This document shows, in pieces, positions 12,141 to 36,776 of a stretch of 64,000 nucleotides of DNA. Numbering within the stretch: position 1 is the stretch's first letter; each line of letters begins with the position of its first letter. The notes beneath the pieces are model-generated. The model worked only from the letters and a program-made list of their open reading frames with translations. It was not told where the DNA came from and ran no database searches. Both the position numbers and the translations under genes were made by a program. This stretch comes from Trematomus loennbergii (taxonomy: Eukaryota; Chordata; Actinopteri; Perciformes; Nototheniidae), in NCBI GenBank assembly GCA_012861695.1, contig JAAOOA010000027.1, forward strand, positions 17,947,075-18,011,074, read 5' to 3'.

Positions 12141-14229
12141 CTATGTATTTTCAGTATTCAGTATGCATGCTTTGTATCTTCTCTGTATATTTGAGCAGTA
12201 AATCGACAAACAAACATCCCCAAAGTTATTCAGCCCTGTAGTGAGTAAACCCAGAGCTCATAACTTAACAGGTAGCTTAGAGCCAGGCAAGAGAATCCCA
12301 TTGGATGCCATGGCCTGTTGGGCTTTACACTTGCCCCGGACAACATCTGGCAACCTTACACATCCAGAAGGCCCTGTCTCAATCTCCTGTGTCCCCCCGG
12401 GTGTGGATGCTGCCAGGCCTGCACCCCCCTTCTGAATCCAGAGCCCAGCCCGACCTGCTGCAGCTGGACATTGGCGCGTGCTTTCCCCTGAGACTTGCTT
12501 CTAATCAAAAACAGCCATATTTGGCGGACAGCACCCGCGGTTATGATATTATGAGACAGCAGCAGAGCTTTTGAGATCCTGTTGAGCGGTCAGTTATTTG
12601 GGGTGGGTCCCACAAGTCTGCTGAGAATTTTAAATAGGAATGACCACAGACTTCAATCTCAGTAAATGTTCCCTGCACTGGGAAATGCCTTGATATGACT
12701 TACATTTCCTCTGAAACTGGAGTCATGTTGGTAATATCTTGAACTATACCATCCTTATACTCTTTTTACAAAATAGGAACTTGTGAATTAAACTCACTAA
12801 TAATGCATGAAATGTTCATCTGTTTTTAATATATTCAAATGTATCCTCGAAAATAAAAGGCATGCATTAGGGAAAATGTACATTTAAAATCCATCCATAG
12901 TTTTTCCGAGACTTTACACACATATATAAAGCTTTTTCGTCAACATATTACTCTATTGGCAAAGGAAAAACAATAAAAGAAATGTCATGGAGCACGCTTC
13001 CCAGCTCAGCGGAAGATCAGACCATTATTTTGATATGATTATGTGTCTTACCCGAAACATTAAAGGCTTGATTTGAAGATTTATAAGGATTTCACAGTGC
13101 AGACCTTTGACCAAAGTATCTTCAAAGACATTTTTAAATATAGCCTTAAACCAGCTATTAACTTTTTCGCACCCAGTATAATTGTAAGAAATACTAGGAT
13201 AATGATCCTTGTTTCAGATGTGGTGAAGTAATATCATTCCAGGAATTTTAGATCAATCAATAATTGGCCACGCTTTTTGTTAAAGCCATGTGGCAAATCT
13301 GTGGATAAAACCAACTATTCATTGTTTAAAATGTACTAAAGAAATGGAGAGTTCCAGAAGTAATGAATACAAGTCATTAACTGATCATTTGCTTATCGGA
13401 CCAATCTTTTTTTTTTAAACATTTGTTTTACTTAGTAGGCCAGGCTGTTGATTATACTCGTGCACAAAAAAGAAAAGAAAATGCAAGACAATAATAATAC
13501 TTAATTTGCCCAAATGTAATGCACTACACATTTATTTATTCATCACATTAGATTAAGTCCTTGGGTGTAAAACAGTGTATCTTAAATATGTTGTTCCATC
13601 AAAACTTGACCATTGGTGTCTCAGTTATCATGCATTACACGGCAAACAATAGTTGTTTGTGTTTCTTTGAGGCTTAATATTTCCTACGTAAATCAGATCT
13701 GTCCTGGAGACAGCTGACTTCAGCACTCATCATTTATCTAAGATTTAGATCACTATATAATGTATCGAGTACATGACACACCAGCAACACATAAACAACT
13801 CAAATACTATCTCCATCACACTCAGATGAGGTCTACTGAATCATCTTGCCAACATCTTGCTTTAAGACTCGTGGGAAGGACTGCCCTTTCTTTATAAGGT
13901 TAATTGGGTTTTTTTGCTGCATAATTCAAAGTGGGAGTTTGTTTTCCTTATCAGACAGCTGAAACAGGATGTTGCAGTTCTCTCGGGACTGTAAAGCACA
14001 TTCCTCTTATAGCCCTCTAAACACTGGCCAGTTATTAAAATACAGAAAGAGATTTAAATAAACTCTCAGCAATTGAGGTATGGAGAAATGGGTCACTGGA
14101 GAACCTACTACATCCTGAGCATTTCAATCGTGGAAAGCTAGAGTTATATATTATTGATTTCCTTTAGATTTATTTTTTGCAATTATACATAAGAACTTTA
14201 AAGCAAAGCCCATATATACATATGTGCTA
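12141..14229. other. Intergenic, nothing recognised
   Basis: A locally GC-richer patch at 12280-12560 has overlapping open frames (12241-12435, 12305-12574) but no splice structure or known domain. The rest is AT-rich. Confidence 0.4.
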
Positions 14230-14270
14230 ACACACACACACACACACACCACACACAAACACACACCACA

Positions 14271-14360
<90 letters not shown>

Positions 14361-14387
14361 CACATGCATACACACACACACTCACAC
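14230..14387. repeat. (CA)n microsatellite, about 155 bp
   Basis: Interrupted CA dinucleotide repeat with a few CC and TG breaks. Histidine/threonine- or cysteine/valine-rich frames on either strand are artefacts. Confidence 0.95.
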
Positions 14388-16207
14388 TGACTCATTATGG
14401 CCAGGCATCAATGGTATACCATGTGGTGTTTGTGGGTGGTTGATCCCTATGGCAGCATGTAAATTACATAACGGCAACCTGTGAGCCTCCGTGTTTGTTT
14501 TCATTTACCGACAAGTCATTAAGTGCTGTTTGTGTAGGCCACAGACTGTGAATTAGACCTCATCGCCCTTCCACATGATGCAATGCACACAGCCTTGAGA
14601 GCAATGAAGCACATTGCTCAGGGCAAAGAGTGGGCTCTTGAGAATGAATGTGTTCAATATTACTGCAAACCTTGCGGACTTAATAATAGCTTTACTTGAT
14701 AATAGGTAAATTGGAAAAACACTGCAGAGCTTTGTCTCATTGCTAAACGGTTGGGAGAAAACAGAAGCTGAAATGCTGGGCAATCAAATCAAACATCTGA
14801 TGATAAGGTCATATGGCTCTGCATCACAGAGCTCAAGAGTAGCCAACATGTTTTAAATAACCTCTTCTCTCCCATGTTCCTATACCCACTTCTTTCAAAG
14901 TGAGCCTTCAAGAGTCTGATGACATTGCCAAGACAGAAAGAGATTAAGTTCTTTTCAATTTGAACTGGATGATTCTCTCAACTGCCTGAGCTCCATGCCA
15001 CTCTCCACATCAAAGGAATTGGCGAGCTTTTGAACAAAGTCAATCAACGTTTTTTGTTTTTTTTGGAAGGCAGCTGTCCTACATCCAGCGTGAGAGTGTA
15101 GCTGCATAAAAGGCCATTAATGATGCACATGTGGAGAAATAATTATCTAATTTCACATAGAGGTGTCTTGCAGCACTGTAATCGGAGGGTCAAAAATAAC
15201 TATGTTACTATGCTGTCTCCTTATTCATTAAAGCTAATCATAGGTTGGCTTCTGCTTTAGAGGACATTGGGGAGTGACACTACTGTAAATTGTCCCCCAA
15301 ACTGCATTTTGATACTAAGTATAGTGCCAGACATTCTGTGGAATCTACAATGTGTGGGCTGGCAGCACAAACATTTCCCGGCCAAGCAACTAAGGCTGAG
15401 GTAACTATACTATCCAGTCTAGGGGATCCAGAAATTCTCCACTGGGGAGATTGTTTTCCCATTACAGCAGATATGCACCAAATAGAATACCTAAAAGTCA
15501 TTACATCATTTTTAAAAAGCATGATTGTTTCCGAGGAGGGAAATCATCCTGTAGAGCCTGCATCCTATTTTGTATTTAAATGTTCTCCAATTGTCTTTAG
15601 TATTCTAAATCCACCACACAACAGATGTTGAGGATGAGTCATTTTCACCCCTGCCATAGAAACAGAGGCAAACGTGTCTTACTATTCTTAAATTACATAA
15701 CATAGTAGTGTAGTGGTTTGGTGTACACATTATTGCTTATTTTGAAACCTATTTTTGTTGTTATGCTATGCTGGAGTAGTTTTCAGAATGAACGTCTAAT
15801 TGAAAAATCTGCTACATCTGAAATCAAAATGATTTGATCTACTGAAGCCAATATTACCAACAGAAGAACGTTTACTCAGTTAATTTGGACTTCTTTGTGG
15901 AAAAGTGTACAATAAACATTGGCATATTTGAGTTTTTGACAATACTTTATTTAATCTACACATGGTCTGGAATAAATTAAGTGAATAATGTAATAATATT
16001 TATAAAATTAAAGTGAATCTGTAGCTATATGTATCTAAAAACGTAGTTAGCCAGCTTGCCAGCTGAGATGCCACTACTGAATGAAAACAACATACAAACA
16101 ACAATCCCTGATGACCATGATAGGACGGCCCTATAGATGGCGATATTTCCCCAGTGATATACACCTTGTACTTTATTTGTCGCCCAATCGGAGAAACTTT
16201 GGGGCTT
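14388..16207. other. Intergenic, nothing recognised
   Basis: Frames such as 15290-15631 lack recognisable family features and overlap a frame on the opposite strand. No repeat was identified with confidence. Confidence 0.4.
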
Positions 16208-16796
16208 TTAAAGCTCCCATGTCATGCTTTTCCGGTTATTACCCGTCCCCTTGTGTGTTATGAAGGTTTTTATGCATGTAAACGGTCTGCAGAGTCACAA
16301 CCCCTCAAAGTACACCCTGTAGCGAGTAAAACTCTAACACAGAAAAGACCTGTCTATGCTGCCCCAAAACGCCTCGTTGGAGATTTCTCTTTTTCCATTG
16401 TTTACTTCTTGGGTATAGTGACGTATTTCGGGTATAGTGACGTAACGTAACGTAACAACTCCGCAGATTGGTCCAAATCAAATCAAATGGACCAATCCGC
16501 GGAGCCGTTATGTTACGTCCGCAGAGCCGTTACTTAAATGTATGTCTTTGAAACGTCAAGCCACCCCACAGCACCCCCTAGAGAACATTTCTGGCGCAGC
16601 CACTGGGCTCACAGGGAGGGGGGGTGGGGGGGCAAGGAGCTCCAACAAGCCGTTTAGGACAGAGAGTGAATACAGAGATGCTGTATGTATGAGAAACCAA
16701 TGTGAGTTTGGAAAATTGCTCAATATAAATGTATTTTAGTATACCTCAACAATGGAATTATGATCAGTAGAAATGGCCATGACATGGGACTTTTAA
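16208..16796. mobile_element. TTAA-ended MITE, family B
   Basis: A 589-bp element. The left end TTAAAGCTCCCATGTCATG matches the inverted right end CATGACATGGGACTTTTAA with one indel. Inside, 16445-16475 and 16488-16518 form a 31-bp inverted repeat (27 of 31 paired) around a 12-base loop, and a G-rich run (16613-16632) could form a quadruplex. No coding capacity. The related ends of the 27109-28082 element suggest a common origin. Confidence 0.75.
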
Positions 16797-16912
16797 GTGA
16801 ACATAGGAGGCTGGATCGGATCCCCTGCTTTCCAGTAAGCACTTTCTACACTATGGACACTAGCCTACCAGCAAGTAAGTGAAACTGATTCATTGAGATC
16901 ATTGTGCTGCAT

Positions 16913-17268
16913 TTAAAGGTGGGGTAGGATTTGAAAATACACAGCCGGAAAAATCTGCCACTTCCTTACAGAGCCCCTCCTCCAACACACACGAATGCGC
17001 ACATGACCAATGAGGGCACGAGATAAGTTTGTGCACAGATGGAAGGCTGACAGGCAGGTAGGCCATCCAGTTATTTTAGCCGGGCCGGCTAAAATGATTG
17101 GTCGTGCTTTTTACAGTACTACGGCTTCCACAGATGAATTTTTTTTATGGATTTTTTGTCAAAGCACTTAAGATATTCATTGCTATCGGGATGTTAAGAG
17201 CATTCCATGGAATATAACAAAAAGTGTATCTCGAGCCGGTTTCTCAAACTTACCTACCCCACCTTTAA
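16913..17268. mobile_element. TTAA-ended MITE, family A copy 2
   Basis: A 356-bp relative of 5970-6191, in the opposite orientation, with TTAAAGGTGGGGTAGG at the left and CTACCCCACCTTTAA at the right. It shares the CCACTTCCTTACAGAGCCCC, CATGACCAATGAGGGCACG and CCGGGCCGGCTAAAAT blocks. It is longer because of about 130 extra bases after the shared core (about 17095-17235). Confidence 0.8.
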
Positions 17269-18659
17269 AGTAAGTTTGCATTGCAAGTAGGGCGGTCATT
17301 TTTCAAGCGTGAGTGGTCTTTATTTAGTGGTTCTTTGAAAAAGTGACAGCGAGCGACTTACAAATTCTTACAAATCCAGTCAGAAACAGATAGGTACAGA
17401 GGATATACGTTGTTGTTTTTATAAGCAACATGCTTTTGCCTTGGAGACTATTTTTCCTGTTAGTATTGTGTGCATAATATTAGCATGTGCATTTACATAA
17501 ACTGTTCCGTTGTTGGTCAAACGTTTCTGATTGTAGTTCTACTTTTTCTGTTTTTAGTTTTCTTTTTTTAGCTTTGCTAGCTCTAGTAGCCTAATTACAG
17601 GAAAAGCTAGCTCTGCTGACTCAATGTAATTGTAGCTGGAGTGGTAGTACACCTCTGAGTTTTTATACAATCAGTGCTGCATTTATTTGTGTTTGCCTAT
17701 TGTCTATATTGAAATACATTAGTAGGCTAGGCTAATGTTTGTATTGTTACAATTTTACAAAACCAAAGAAACTACAGTAGGCTAGCAAAATACACTTTTT
17801 CTCAAGAACTTAATGAACTGGAAATGATTATGAAAGTATGACTATCTTAAAGTTGTTGAGAACTTAAGATGATCCAAAGTTACTTTTTATCCTAGCAAAT
17901 GTATCTTTAGCAGAAGCCATTATGCAATATACTCAGGAGTAATGAATAATGTGAGTAATGAATTCACAATTAGTACCAATACACATTATTTTTGGTAAAC
18001 AGCTGCAGAGATTAGGGGCCAGCAGATGCCAAGAAATCGCCTACAAGCAGATTTGTATCAGACCAGTGAAACAGCAAGCAGCATATTGACAGGCACGCAA
18101 ACAGCGGCTGAACAAAGCCCTAGCATCAGCTCAAGATTTTATTTTCTTGCTTCAAGTGGTGTTGGAGGCCAACAGCTGATATGGGGAATGAAAATACATG
18201 AATAGCTGCTGCAGCAAACATGATTATTCCCCCGCATAGACATCCTAAAGCAATATTACTGTTGTCAGGCTTATAAAATCTTACATGAGCTGTGGTGGAG
18301 TAGAGTTTGCAAAACAGCTCTGCAACAGCCAGAAACAGTTTGAATAGGCCGCTTTATTTCAAAGGGTGCGTTGGACTCATATTACAGCAAGAACAGAATG
18401 ACTTATTTGAGAAACCCCGCTCTGCCATGCTAGCTTAATGTCAGGATTGCTAGTTTTTCCTCTTTTTCTGAGTGTATTAACATAAATCCGTATGCCCTTT
18501 CATGCTGTTTCCCAAGTAACCTTCATACATTATGTATACTGTCTTTTATTAACTTGTGGGCAATACTTGTGCCATGAACTCTATTTGTAATGTGGTACTT
18601 CTGAGCCCTTCGGTAAGTTGTCTTCAATCATAATGGAAATACACAGGGTGCATTTACTT
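17269..18659. other. Intergenic, nothing recognised
   Basis: AT-rich DNA with no exon or repeat recognised. Confidence 0.4.
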
Positions 18660-19110
18660 CAGATATACCACTTATTCTTAGAAGAATCTCAAGCACTGCA
18701 GTTTTCACAATATTTTCAAGTCCAAGCCTATGAACACAAGAAAATGCTTTTTTTGTCACAATGTCCTTCACTACAACAAAGATTTAACTCGTGAAAAACC
18801 GCATCATTACTGGCTGTTATATACCCTTTTGGCATTATACTGGCAATACTTAGCATGAGCTTTTGATCTCTTAATACTGTATTTCTAAATGCTTTAATGT
18901 CTTGAAACAATGATACAAATACACATTATCGTTGTGGTATGTATTCACTGCAGATAACACATTCTAAGAGAAGTTTCAGGAACCGCAGTCTTTTATTATT
19001 CAAAGCTTTTCTAAATGAGAACATGCTCATAACATAATGTCCTTCAGTGCCACAAATATTTAACTCCTGAAAAGCCAAATCGTTACACACTTCTGACAGA
19101 GTAAATAACA
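18660..19110. repeat. Diverged tandem duplication, offset about 276 bp
   Basis: ATGTCCTTCACTAC at 18761 recurs as ATGTCCTTCAGTGC at 19037. The following bases also match with scattered changes (ATTTAACTCGTGAAAAACC against ATTTAACTCCTGAAAAGCC). The preceding stretches (CTGCAGTTTTCACAATATTT against CCGCAGTCTTTTATTATT) align loosely. Read on the minus strand the two copies give similar short peptides (HELNLCCSEGH and QELNICGTEGH), but both sit in short frames with no other support. Confidence 0.5.
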
Positions 19111-19111
19111 C

Positions 19112-21559
19112 CTTTCTCGCTCAGTCTGTTTTTCCGGAAAGTGAGTTGAGGAGAGTGTGTGTGCTTTTGTGTGTATTTATATAACGACTCTGTTTGATAT
19201 CCTTTGTCCAGAAATGTGACAGAAGTCAGAACAGATTTATCATGTTCTTCTATGTCCTTTTTGTGCATGTTGCTTGCATGCGTGTAATTTATGTGGACAT
19301 GTGTAAAATGGGTGTGTGCTGTCAGTGTGTGGGAGTTGTTCGGGCCGCTGACAGCTCATGCTGGCGAGCAGGTAGCGGGGCAGCAGGGATGGAGGGATGG
19401 TGACAGCACAGGAAGAGAAGCTGTGTTCTGTACCCGGTGACTCGCTGAGTGATTAAGCGGCCATGGTACTGTGTCATCCAGGGTGAGTGTGGCTTCATTC
19501 AAAGACTCCTAGTGTTCAGCATCTACTGCTCTAACAACACACCCAATTGGTCATAGTGAATCTCAACAATGGGGTGTAGGAAGGTGCACAAAAGGTGATG
19601 ATGGGAGAGAAGCATTCTTGTTAGAACAATGTCAGAGAGCTGCCAAGGCCTTAATGGTGTCAGTACATCACCAGAACCTTGAAAGCAGGTAAGTGAATAC
19701 ATCTAGACACGTCATTGTAAATGTGTGCTCTCATATACGTATGAATACTATATCCACCAAGCTGTCTCAAGGGAAAATGTGTGAAAAAACATAAATAGGG
19801 TCCTGCTATGGAATAATTCTGTTATGAAACATCTTATTTTACTTGCTGGCTGCTTTTGTTACTTTTCAGATAAAAAGTGTAACAATGAATGAAAAGTGTA
19901 CCTGCTCCTCCATCAAGGCTGTTTTTTCTGAGCTTATTCAAATATGACTCATGTTGTTCCTCGACGACAGCAATAACATAGCTAACTACAAAACGGTATA
20001 TAAGGGAGTTAAATCTTTAAACATTTACAGCAGTAAAATGCGACACATTAATGCAGCTGTGATATCAATCCTTAAACATCATACCAAAGAGCAGTGTTTC
20101 TATTTCTTCCCTTTTGTTTGCACTGACAGAAACTCTGATTGCCTGGAGAAAAGTGCAAAGTGTAACTCTGAAATGTATTCAATTAGATAGGAAACTCATT
20201 TTAGGATTAGAGTTCAATCCCTGCTGACTTCTTAACCCTCGCTGAAGGCGCTCAAAAAAGTAAAGTTACTTCACCCCAGCGCTCACCAGTTGCAACATGA
20301 AAGGGAAATAACTTTATCCCGTCAACTTTGAAGTGAATGTTGTCATCTCTGCTCAGTCTTCAGTACCCCGATTTCATCTCTGCCAGCTCCTTGCTCACCA
20401 AGGTGGGGGTGGGGATCAGGGAGGAGATAAGGTTGCCATGGTGATTGTCTGTCCCTTATCCCAGGGGGAACCTGTCATATTGGAAACTGTCTCCTTTCGC
20501 ATTGACTTCCCGGCCGTTCCCCGTCAGCCCTGCCTCTGTGTACCCACTGTACGCTGAGTGTGCATTAATGCCGGCTGACATTTAGCTGTTGGGCAGCACA
20601 GTAACACTGCACATCATGCTAGGAGAGCATCCTACGTGAGCTATCAATGTCCCATCGCTTCACTGTTCTGGGAGATACCCTGAGGAAACAAACATTGATT
20701 AGGCGGTTTTTGGTAAAAAACGGCTTCTCTGTGCTTTATGACAGCCATGCTGAGCTCCATTCATAATCTGAAACAAGGCTTTGAAGTTTTTCATGTTCTA
20801 CAATTCTTAGCAGGTATCTGACAGACGCCTGCTCCCTTGTCTTAGTTTGACAAAACATGAAGGGAGCTACAAACAAAACCAGCTGTGATGCTTCTCACTG
20901 TCTATCATTATAAAAGAAGCTAAAGGCTTCATCTCGCCACTGGCAAGCGTTTGCCTGCAAATGTCTAAATATAAGATCTGATAACATCGAATCATGTGAC
21001 ACATGCACGACAGATCCCTGCTGAGAATTTGGATGAAGAACGGTTTCTACGTTTTTTCTCACATATTGTTCTCCGTGTTTGAGGTATTTTGAAAAGGGAT
21101 CCCATCCTGGAAGGCTTTGAAACCATATTCTTTCGAAGGTTTCGACGTGTTTCCACATAACAAATGTTGTTGGGGTAAGATTTGTGTCTGGAAGGATGGA
21201 ATTTGAATATAAGGAAATGTTTGTCACATACTGAAGTTTTTACATGCAGTGCCATCCTCTTTGGATGGATATATTTGTCCCACTTGGCCTGCAACTGACA
21301 CTTTGAGAAACTGAAACAGGCAGAACCATGAATTTGAGATGCCATATTTTTACTTCCTGTCACTGTAAAAATTGTTATCTAATGTTTATAAAATAACCTC
21401 CCACCAGCCAGATTAAAGCAAGGATTATCTGAGTACCATTTGGCCTAGGTCACAAGAATCATACTGGCCACAAATACACACAAATTGAGCCAAATTTAAA
21501 CATGAACTAGATTTCCAGTAAAAGATTGCTGTCTTTATTATAAGCAATGAACTAATACA
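19112..21559. other. Intergenic, nothing recognised
   Basis: GC-richer islands at about 19320-19480 and 20380-20570 have no recognisable exon. They might be conserved non-coding DNA upstream of nptx2, which cannot be judged without alignment. Confidence 0.35.
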
Positions 21560-21890
21560 ATTATGGGAAACCGTGCTTTCTCCTCCCTGGGTCCACGTCT
21601 GTGGAATCACAGAGGTCCGAGAACATACGGACCTCGGCATCACTCTCAGTTTTTAGGAAATGCCTCAAGACCCACCTGTTCCGCACCGCATTTTACTGAC
21701 CGTCCTTTATTTTATTATTTTTTTTTTTAAAAACCTTTTATGCTCTTAACCTTTGATTTTTATTTTGTATATTACCATATTTTATTCAATATGCTCCTTT
21801 AGATATCTTTTTATTTTATTATTTTCTCCTTATAGCTTTGTGAAGCACCTTGAGATGACGTTGTCTTTAAAGTGTGCTATATAAATCAAA
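21560..21890 (+). mobile_element. L2-like LINE 3' end
   Basis: The plus strand encodes the last residues of an L2-type polyprotein, RKCLKTHLFRTAFY, with a TGA at 21697-21699. An AT-rich 3' untranslated region follows, ending GTGAAGCACCTTGAGATGAC ... GTGCTATATAAATC, the standard fish L2 tail. The preceding coding part is frameshifted. A 5'-truncated, inactive copy. Confidence 0.75.
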
Positions 21891-22596
21891 TGTTTTATAA
21901 TTATTTCAGCAGCGTTGCCTAATCAGTTCAACAGAAAGAAAAGCTGTTATTGACTGGCTGTACATGCGCAGTTTAATAACTGAAAATGTAAAAATAATGG
22001 TAATGTCTTTAATAAGAGCTTCCTTGGCCAAGGACCTACTGCTGATTGTGTAATGTACACATAAAAGAAATGCATTAGTTCATAATCTTTTTCAGCGACT
22101 AACTTGATCTGACAGCATTCAGCTTGGCCTTGGTGCCGTTCTGCACCAACCGCCACATTTTCACAGCAAGTTAAATGTGTGTGAATGATAACTTTACTTT
22201 CACTACTTGAACCTGTTAAATAACCTGGCTTGAACTCACATTCTTACTATTTTATATCATCTCAAGAGTCAAGCGTAAGGTTTCACTAATGTCCCGAAGC
22301 ATGCTGTGTAAAATGAAAGTCCTTATTATCATGCCCATGTCAGTGTGATGGGACAAAGAGAAAGGGCAACGGGGAGCTCAATTTAATACAAACCAAGCTA
22401 TAAAAACCCCATTTGAAATGTGGATTTTAATTGGATTAACCAATCCTTTAAATTTGACCTCAGACCAATATGTGAGCCCTGTTTCAAGAAAAATAAAAAT
22501 GGTTTCGAATGATTTATACTCTGAAGGGCATAGAGTGCAACAATGCCCTGCAGCATCTAGAAGTTAACTTATCAATCATTACTCAGGATATTATTT

Positions 22597-23070
22597 AGTT
22601 AAATCCAGCAGGAAGAAGCAGTGGAAGAAGAAGTCCTGCACTCAAAATCTTACTTAAGTTAAAGTACAGAAGTATTGGCTTTAAAATATACTTTAAGAAC
22701 CAAAAGTAAAGGGACTCATTAATGGCTGCTTTCAGATTCATATTACATTTCTGGATTATGATCATTTGCATTAGTGTGTCTATCATAGGTGGAGGTGGAG
22801 CTAATTACTTTGTGTACTTCTGCTTGATATCTTTATATAATGATATGTATATTTATTTGTTAAATTATTTTGTTTTAGCAAATAATCAGAATCTGTGAGG
22901 TAATAAGTAACTTCAGTTGTTAAATAATTGTACAGTGGAGTAAAAAGTACAACATTATCTTTCGTATTGCAGTGGAGTAGAGGTTTAAAACAATGACAAC
23001 ACTCCGGTAAAGTACAAGTACCTAAAATGTACTTAAGTAAATGTACTTTAATAAATTCCAGCACTGGTTA
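22597..23070. repeat. Dispersed teleost repeat (AAAGTAC/TACTTAAGTA-rich)
   Basis: The right part reads CAGTGGAGTAAAAAGTACAA, then AAAGTACAAGTACCT, TGTACTTAAGTAAATGTAC and CCAGCACTGGTTAC. The left end, GCAGTGGAAGAAGAAGTCCT with CTTACTTAAGTTAAAGTAC, is a loose inverted counterpart. This is a well-known high-copy fish element with no coding capacity. It lies only about 750 bp upstream of the nptx2 start codon, with the promoter region in between. Confidence 0.65.
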
Positions 23071-23829
23071 CATCAGGTTGTTACATTCCCATCAGAAACA
23101 TGTACAGTGTTTAAGAGACTGCTATCGAAAAAAAGAGGCAACAACTGTACATCACTTTTGGAGAATAAGTCTTGTTTCTTTTTGACATCTTTAAGCTTCA
23201 GCACTTTTGAACCGGTCATAAAGAGTCAATGAGTCCGGCCCTTAGCGTGACTTGTATCCGCCGGGCTTCAGTGATGACGTACCTGCAGTTGAGTAACCGG
23301 AGCGCACAGATGATGAGCGGAAGCGCCAGTGCGCACCTCCCCATAATAATCTGGTTGAGCAGCGTCGCTGTCTTTTCAGCACCACTCACTGACAACCCAA
23401 CCAACCGGCAAGGCAAGACATGCTAAACTCACTTCTCTGCAATCTTCTGTGGATTTTTTCTTCTTTCTTTTTTTAGCAAGATATCAAATCAATACAACTT
23501 TTTTCAAGAAGCTGTCAAATCCTGATACCCGAGTTTCCACCGGCTGAAAGTAAGAATTCAGATTGTTTGGGGTATATTTTTAAAGCAGAAGCGACCATGT
23601 GGTTAGTGGATGTATGATTTTATGATCTTTCACTGCGGATTTAGATTTTTTTCCTTGGTTTCATTATAACTGGGATTTAATATCGCACTTTGGAAGGTTA
23701 GAAAAAGGTCCGTAGCCACTTAAATTATAGTTTTGAAAGAAGTTTATTATTTAACCGGAGACTTCAAACGTAATTGAAATTAAGGAGCCTTGTTTCATTT
23801 AATACGTGGAATTTGCCTTTCTAGTCGGA
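23071..23829 (+). promoter_or_regulatory. nptx2: nptx2 promoter and 5' untranslated region
   Basis: A non-coding interval between the upstream repeat and the nptx2 start codon. It becomes GC-richer around 23230-23360 and contains TGACGTAC at 23275-23282, a cAMP-response-element-like half-palindrome. Neuronal activity induces Narp/NPTX2 in mammals, so a CRE near the promoter is plausible. No clear TATA box was seen and the transcription start cannot be placed. The extent is an assignment by position. Confidence 0.4.
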
Positions 23830-35558
<11,729 letters not shown>

Positions 35559-36253
35559 AGGATCGGATGTAAGGGAAATTAGCATCGCCGCTGGGATTGA
35601 AAAAAGCTAAGTATTCTGACTGTTTGTTCTTTCAGTCAAATCCCAAAGAGAAGGGCACCAGTGCAACATTTTTACAAAGTTTATCGTGCGACTGCACACT
35701 TTCAAAGACCTTTGGGACCCACCTGTTGAAGTGTCCATTCAATTTGAACCCTGGGGACATTACAGGAGCCTTCAAATTATTTTGCTCATCTGAAGAAGAC
35801 ATGCTGTTGCATCAGTCTACTGTAATGATATGACCTACTGTCATTCTCTGCTTTCTCTTCAGTAGCTCAGCTTTTATTTGAAAACAGCTCTTTTTGGTTG
35901 CATTCCTTGTACTGACAATGCTGCACTGTGTTTGTGGTGAATGTGAGCTCAGGCTTTGATGTGCTGTGGAACACTATTCCTGAGTACTACACGTTGTGAG
36001 CTTCCTGGCTGTTTGATGAGGCACCAGAACCAGAAAGCGTAGTGAAATGAGATGGATACTCCAGAGTTCAAAGTGGACAAGACCAACTCGCTGATGATTA
36101 CTTTGAACCATGGCAAAATGTCTAAATATTATGCATGAGCCCCAGCAGTGACAATAAGTTAGTGAAGGAGTGACAGTGCATGCTTTCTGTCAATACACAG
36201 TGTGTGTATGGTGCGTCCAAACAAGCCATTGCACCGTGCTGATAGCATTACGT

Positions 36254-36255
<2 letters not shown>
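35559..36255 (+). other. nptx2 3' untranslated region, probable
   Basis: Non-coding sequence after the stop codon. The true 3' end is unknown; the first AATAAA is 1.2 kb downstream. Confidence 0.4.
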
Positions 36256-36345
<90 letters not shown>

Positions 36346-36347
36346 TG

Positions 36348-36405
<58 letters not shown>

Positions 36406-36416
36406 TGTGTGTGTGT
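36256..36416. repeat. (TG)n microsatellite, about 160 bp
   Basis: Near-perfect TG repeat broken twice by GG (near 36345 and 36399), about 700 bp after the nptx2 stop codon. If the 3' end is at 36771, the repeat is transcribed. Confidence 0.95.
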
Positions 36417-36770
36417 CCATGTGCATATGGCTTGTCTTGCGTGTAAAAAGACCAGAGATTATGAGGGAGGGAGGACATTTTCATTCTTGTAAATCTATGC
36501 TTAATACCTCTCTGCCCTTGAGCAGCTGCCATATCCCAAACAGCTTTATGGGCTGGCTCTGCTCAGGTTAATAGCGATGTCGGACAGCTGCCCGGGACTG
36601 GCGTATCGACAGAGCTGTGGAAGCCTGCAGAGGCCAGCGAGGGCAGGGGCTTGACCTTCAAGGACAATCCTTAATTCCTCATCTGGGTAGCAATGATCTG
36701 TGCTGTATATGTATGACGGTGAGCAGCTACTGGTCTGCTGGTGTTCCTCAAAGCTAAGTGCGTCATAATC

Positions 36771-36776
36771 AATAAA
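36771..36776 (+). terminator. Candidate polyadenylation signal for nptx2
   Basis: First canonical AATAAA after the nptx2 stop codon, implying a 3' untranslated region of about 1.2 kb. A second candidate lies at 37638-37643 (CCCAATAAAAGAG). Neither is confirmed. Confidence 0.35.

Noticed and set aside
12241..12574. Overlapping frames in a GC-richer patch
   Set aside because: No splice signals, domain features or neighbouring exons. Kept as unrecognised intergenic sequence.
15290..15631. 113-residue plus-strand frame with an 80-residue antisense partner
   Set aside because: No recognisable family and no exon structure; chance open frame.
23806..23829. Upstream in-frame GTG that would extend nptx2 by 8 codons
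   Set aside because: Non-ATG start with an ATG in good context immediately downstream. The in-frame TAA at 23800-23802 leaves little room, and the ATG start already gives a normal signal peptide.
36170..36571. 133-residue C-V repeat frame, and similar frames over the other CA/TG tracts (14151-14484, 44842-45161, 60851-61312, 63139-63456)
   Set aside because: Low-complexity translations of dinucleotide repeats, open on several frames and both strands.
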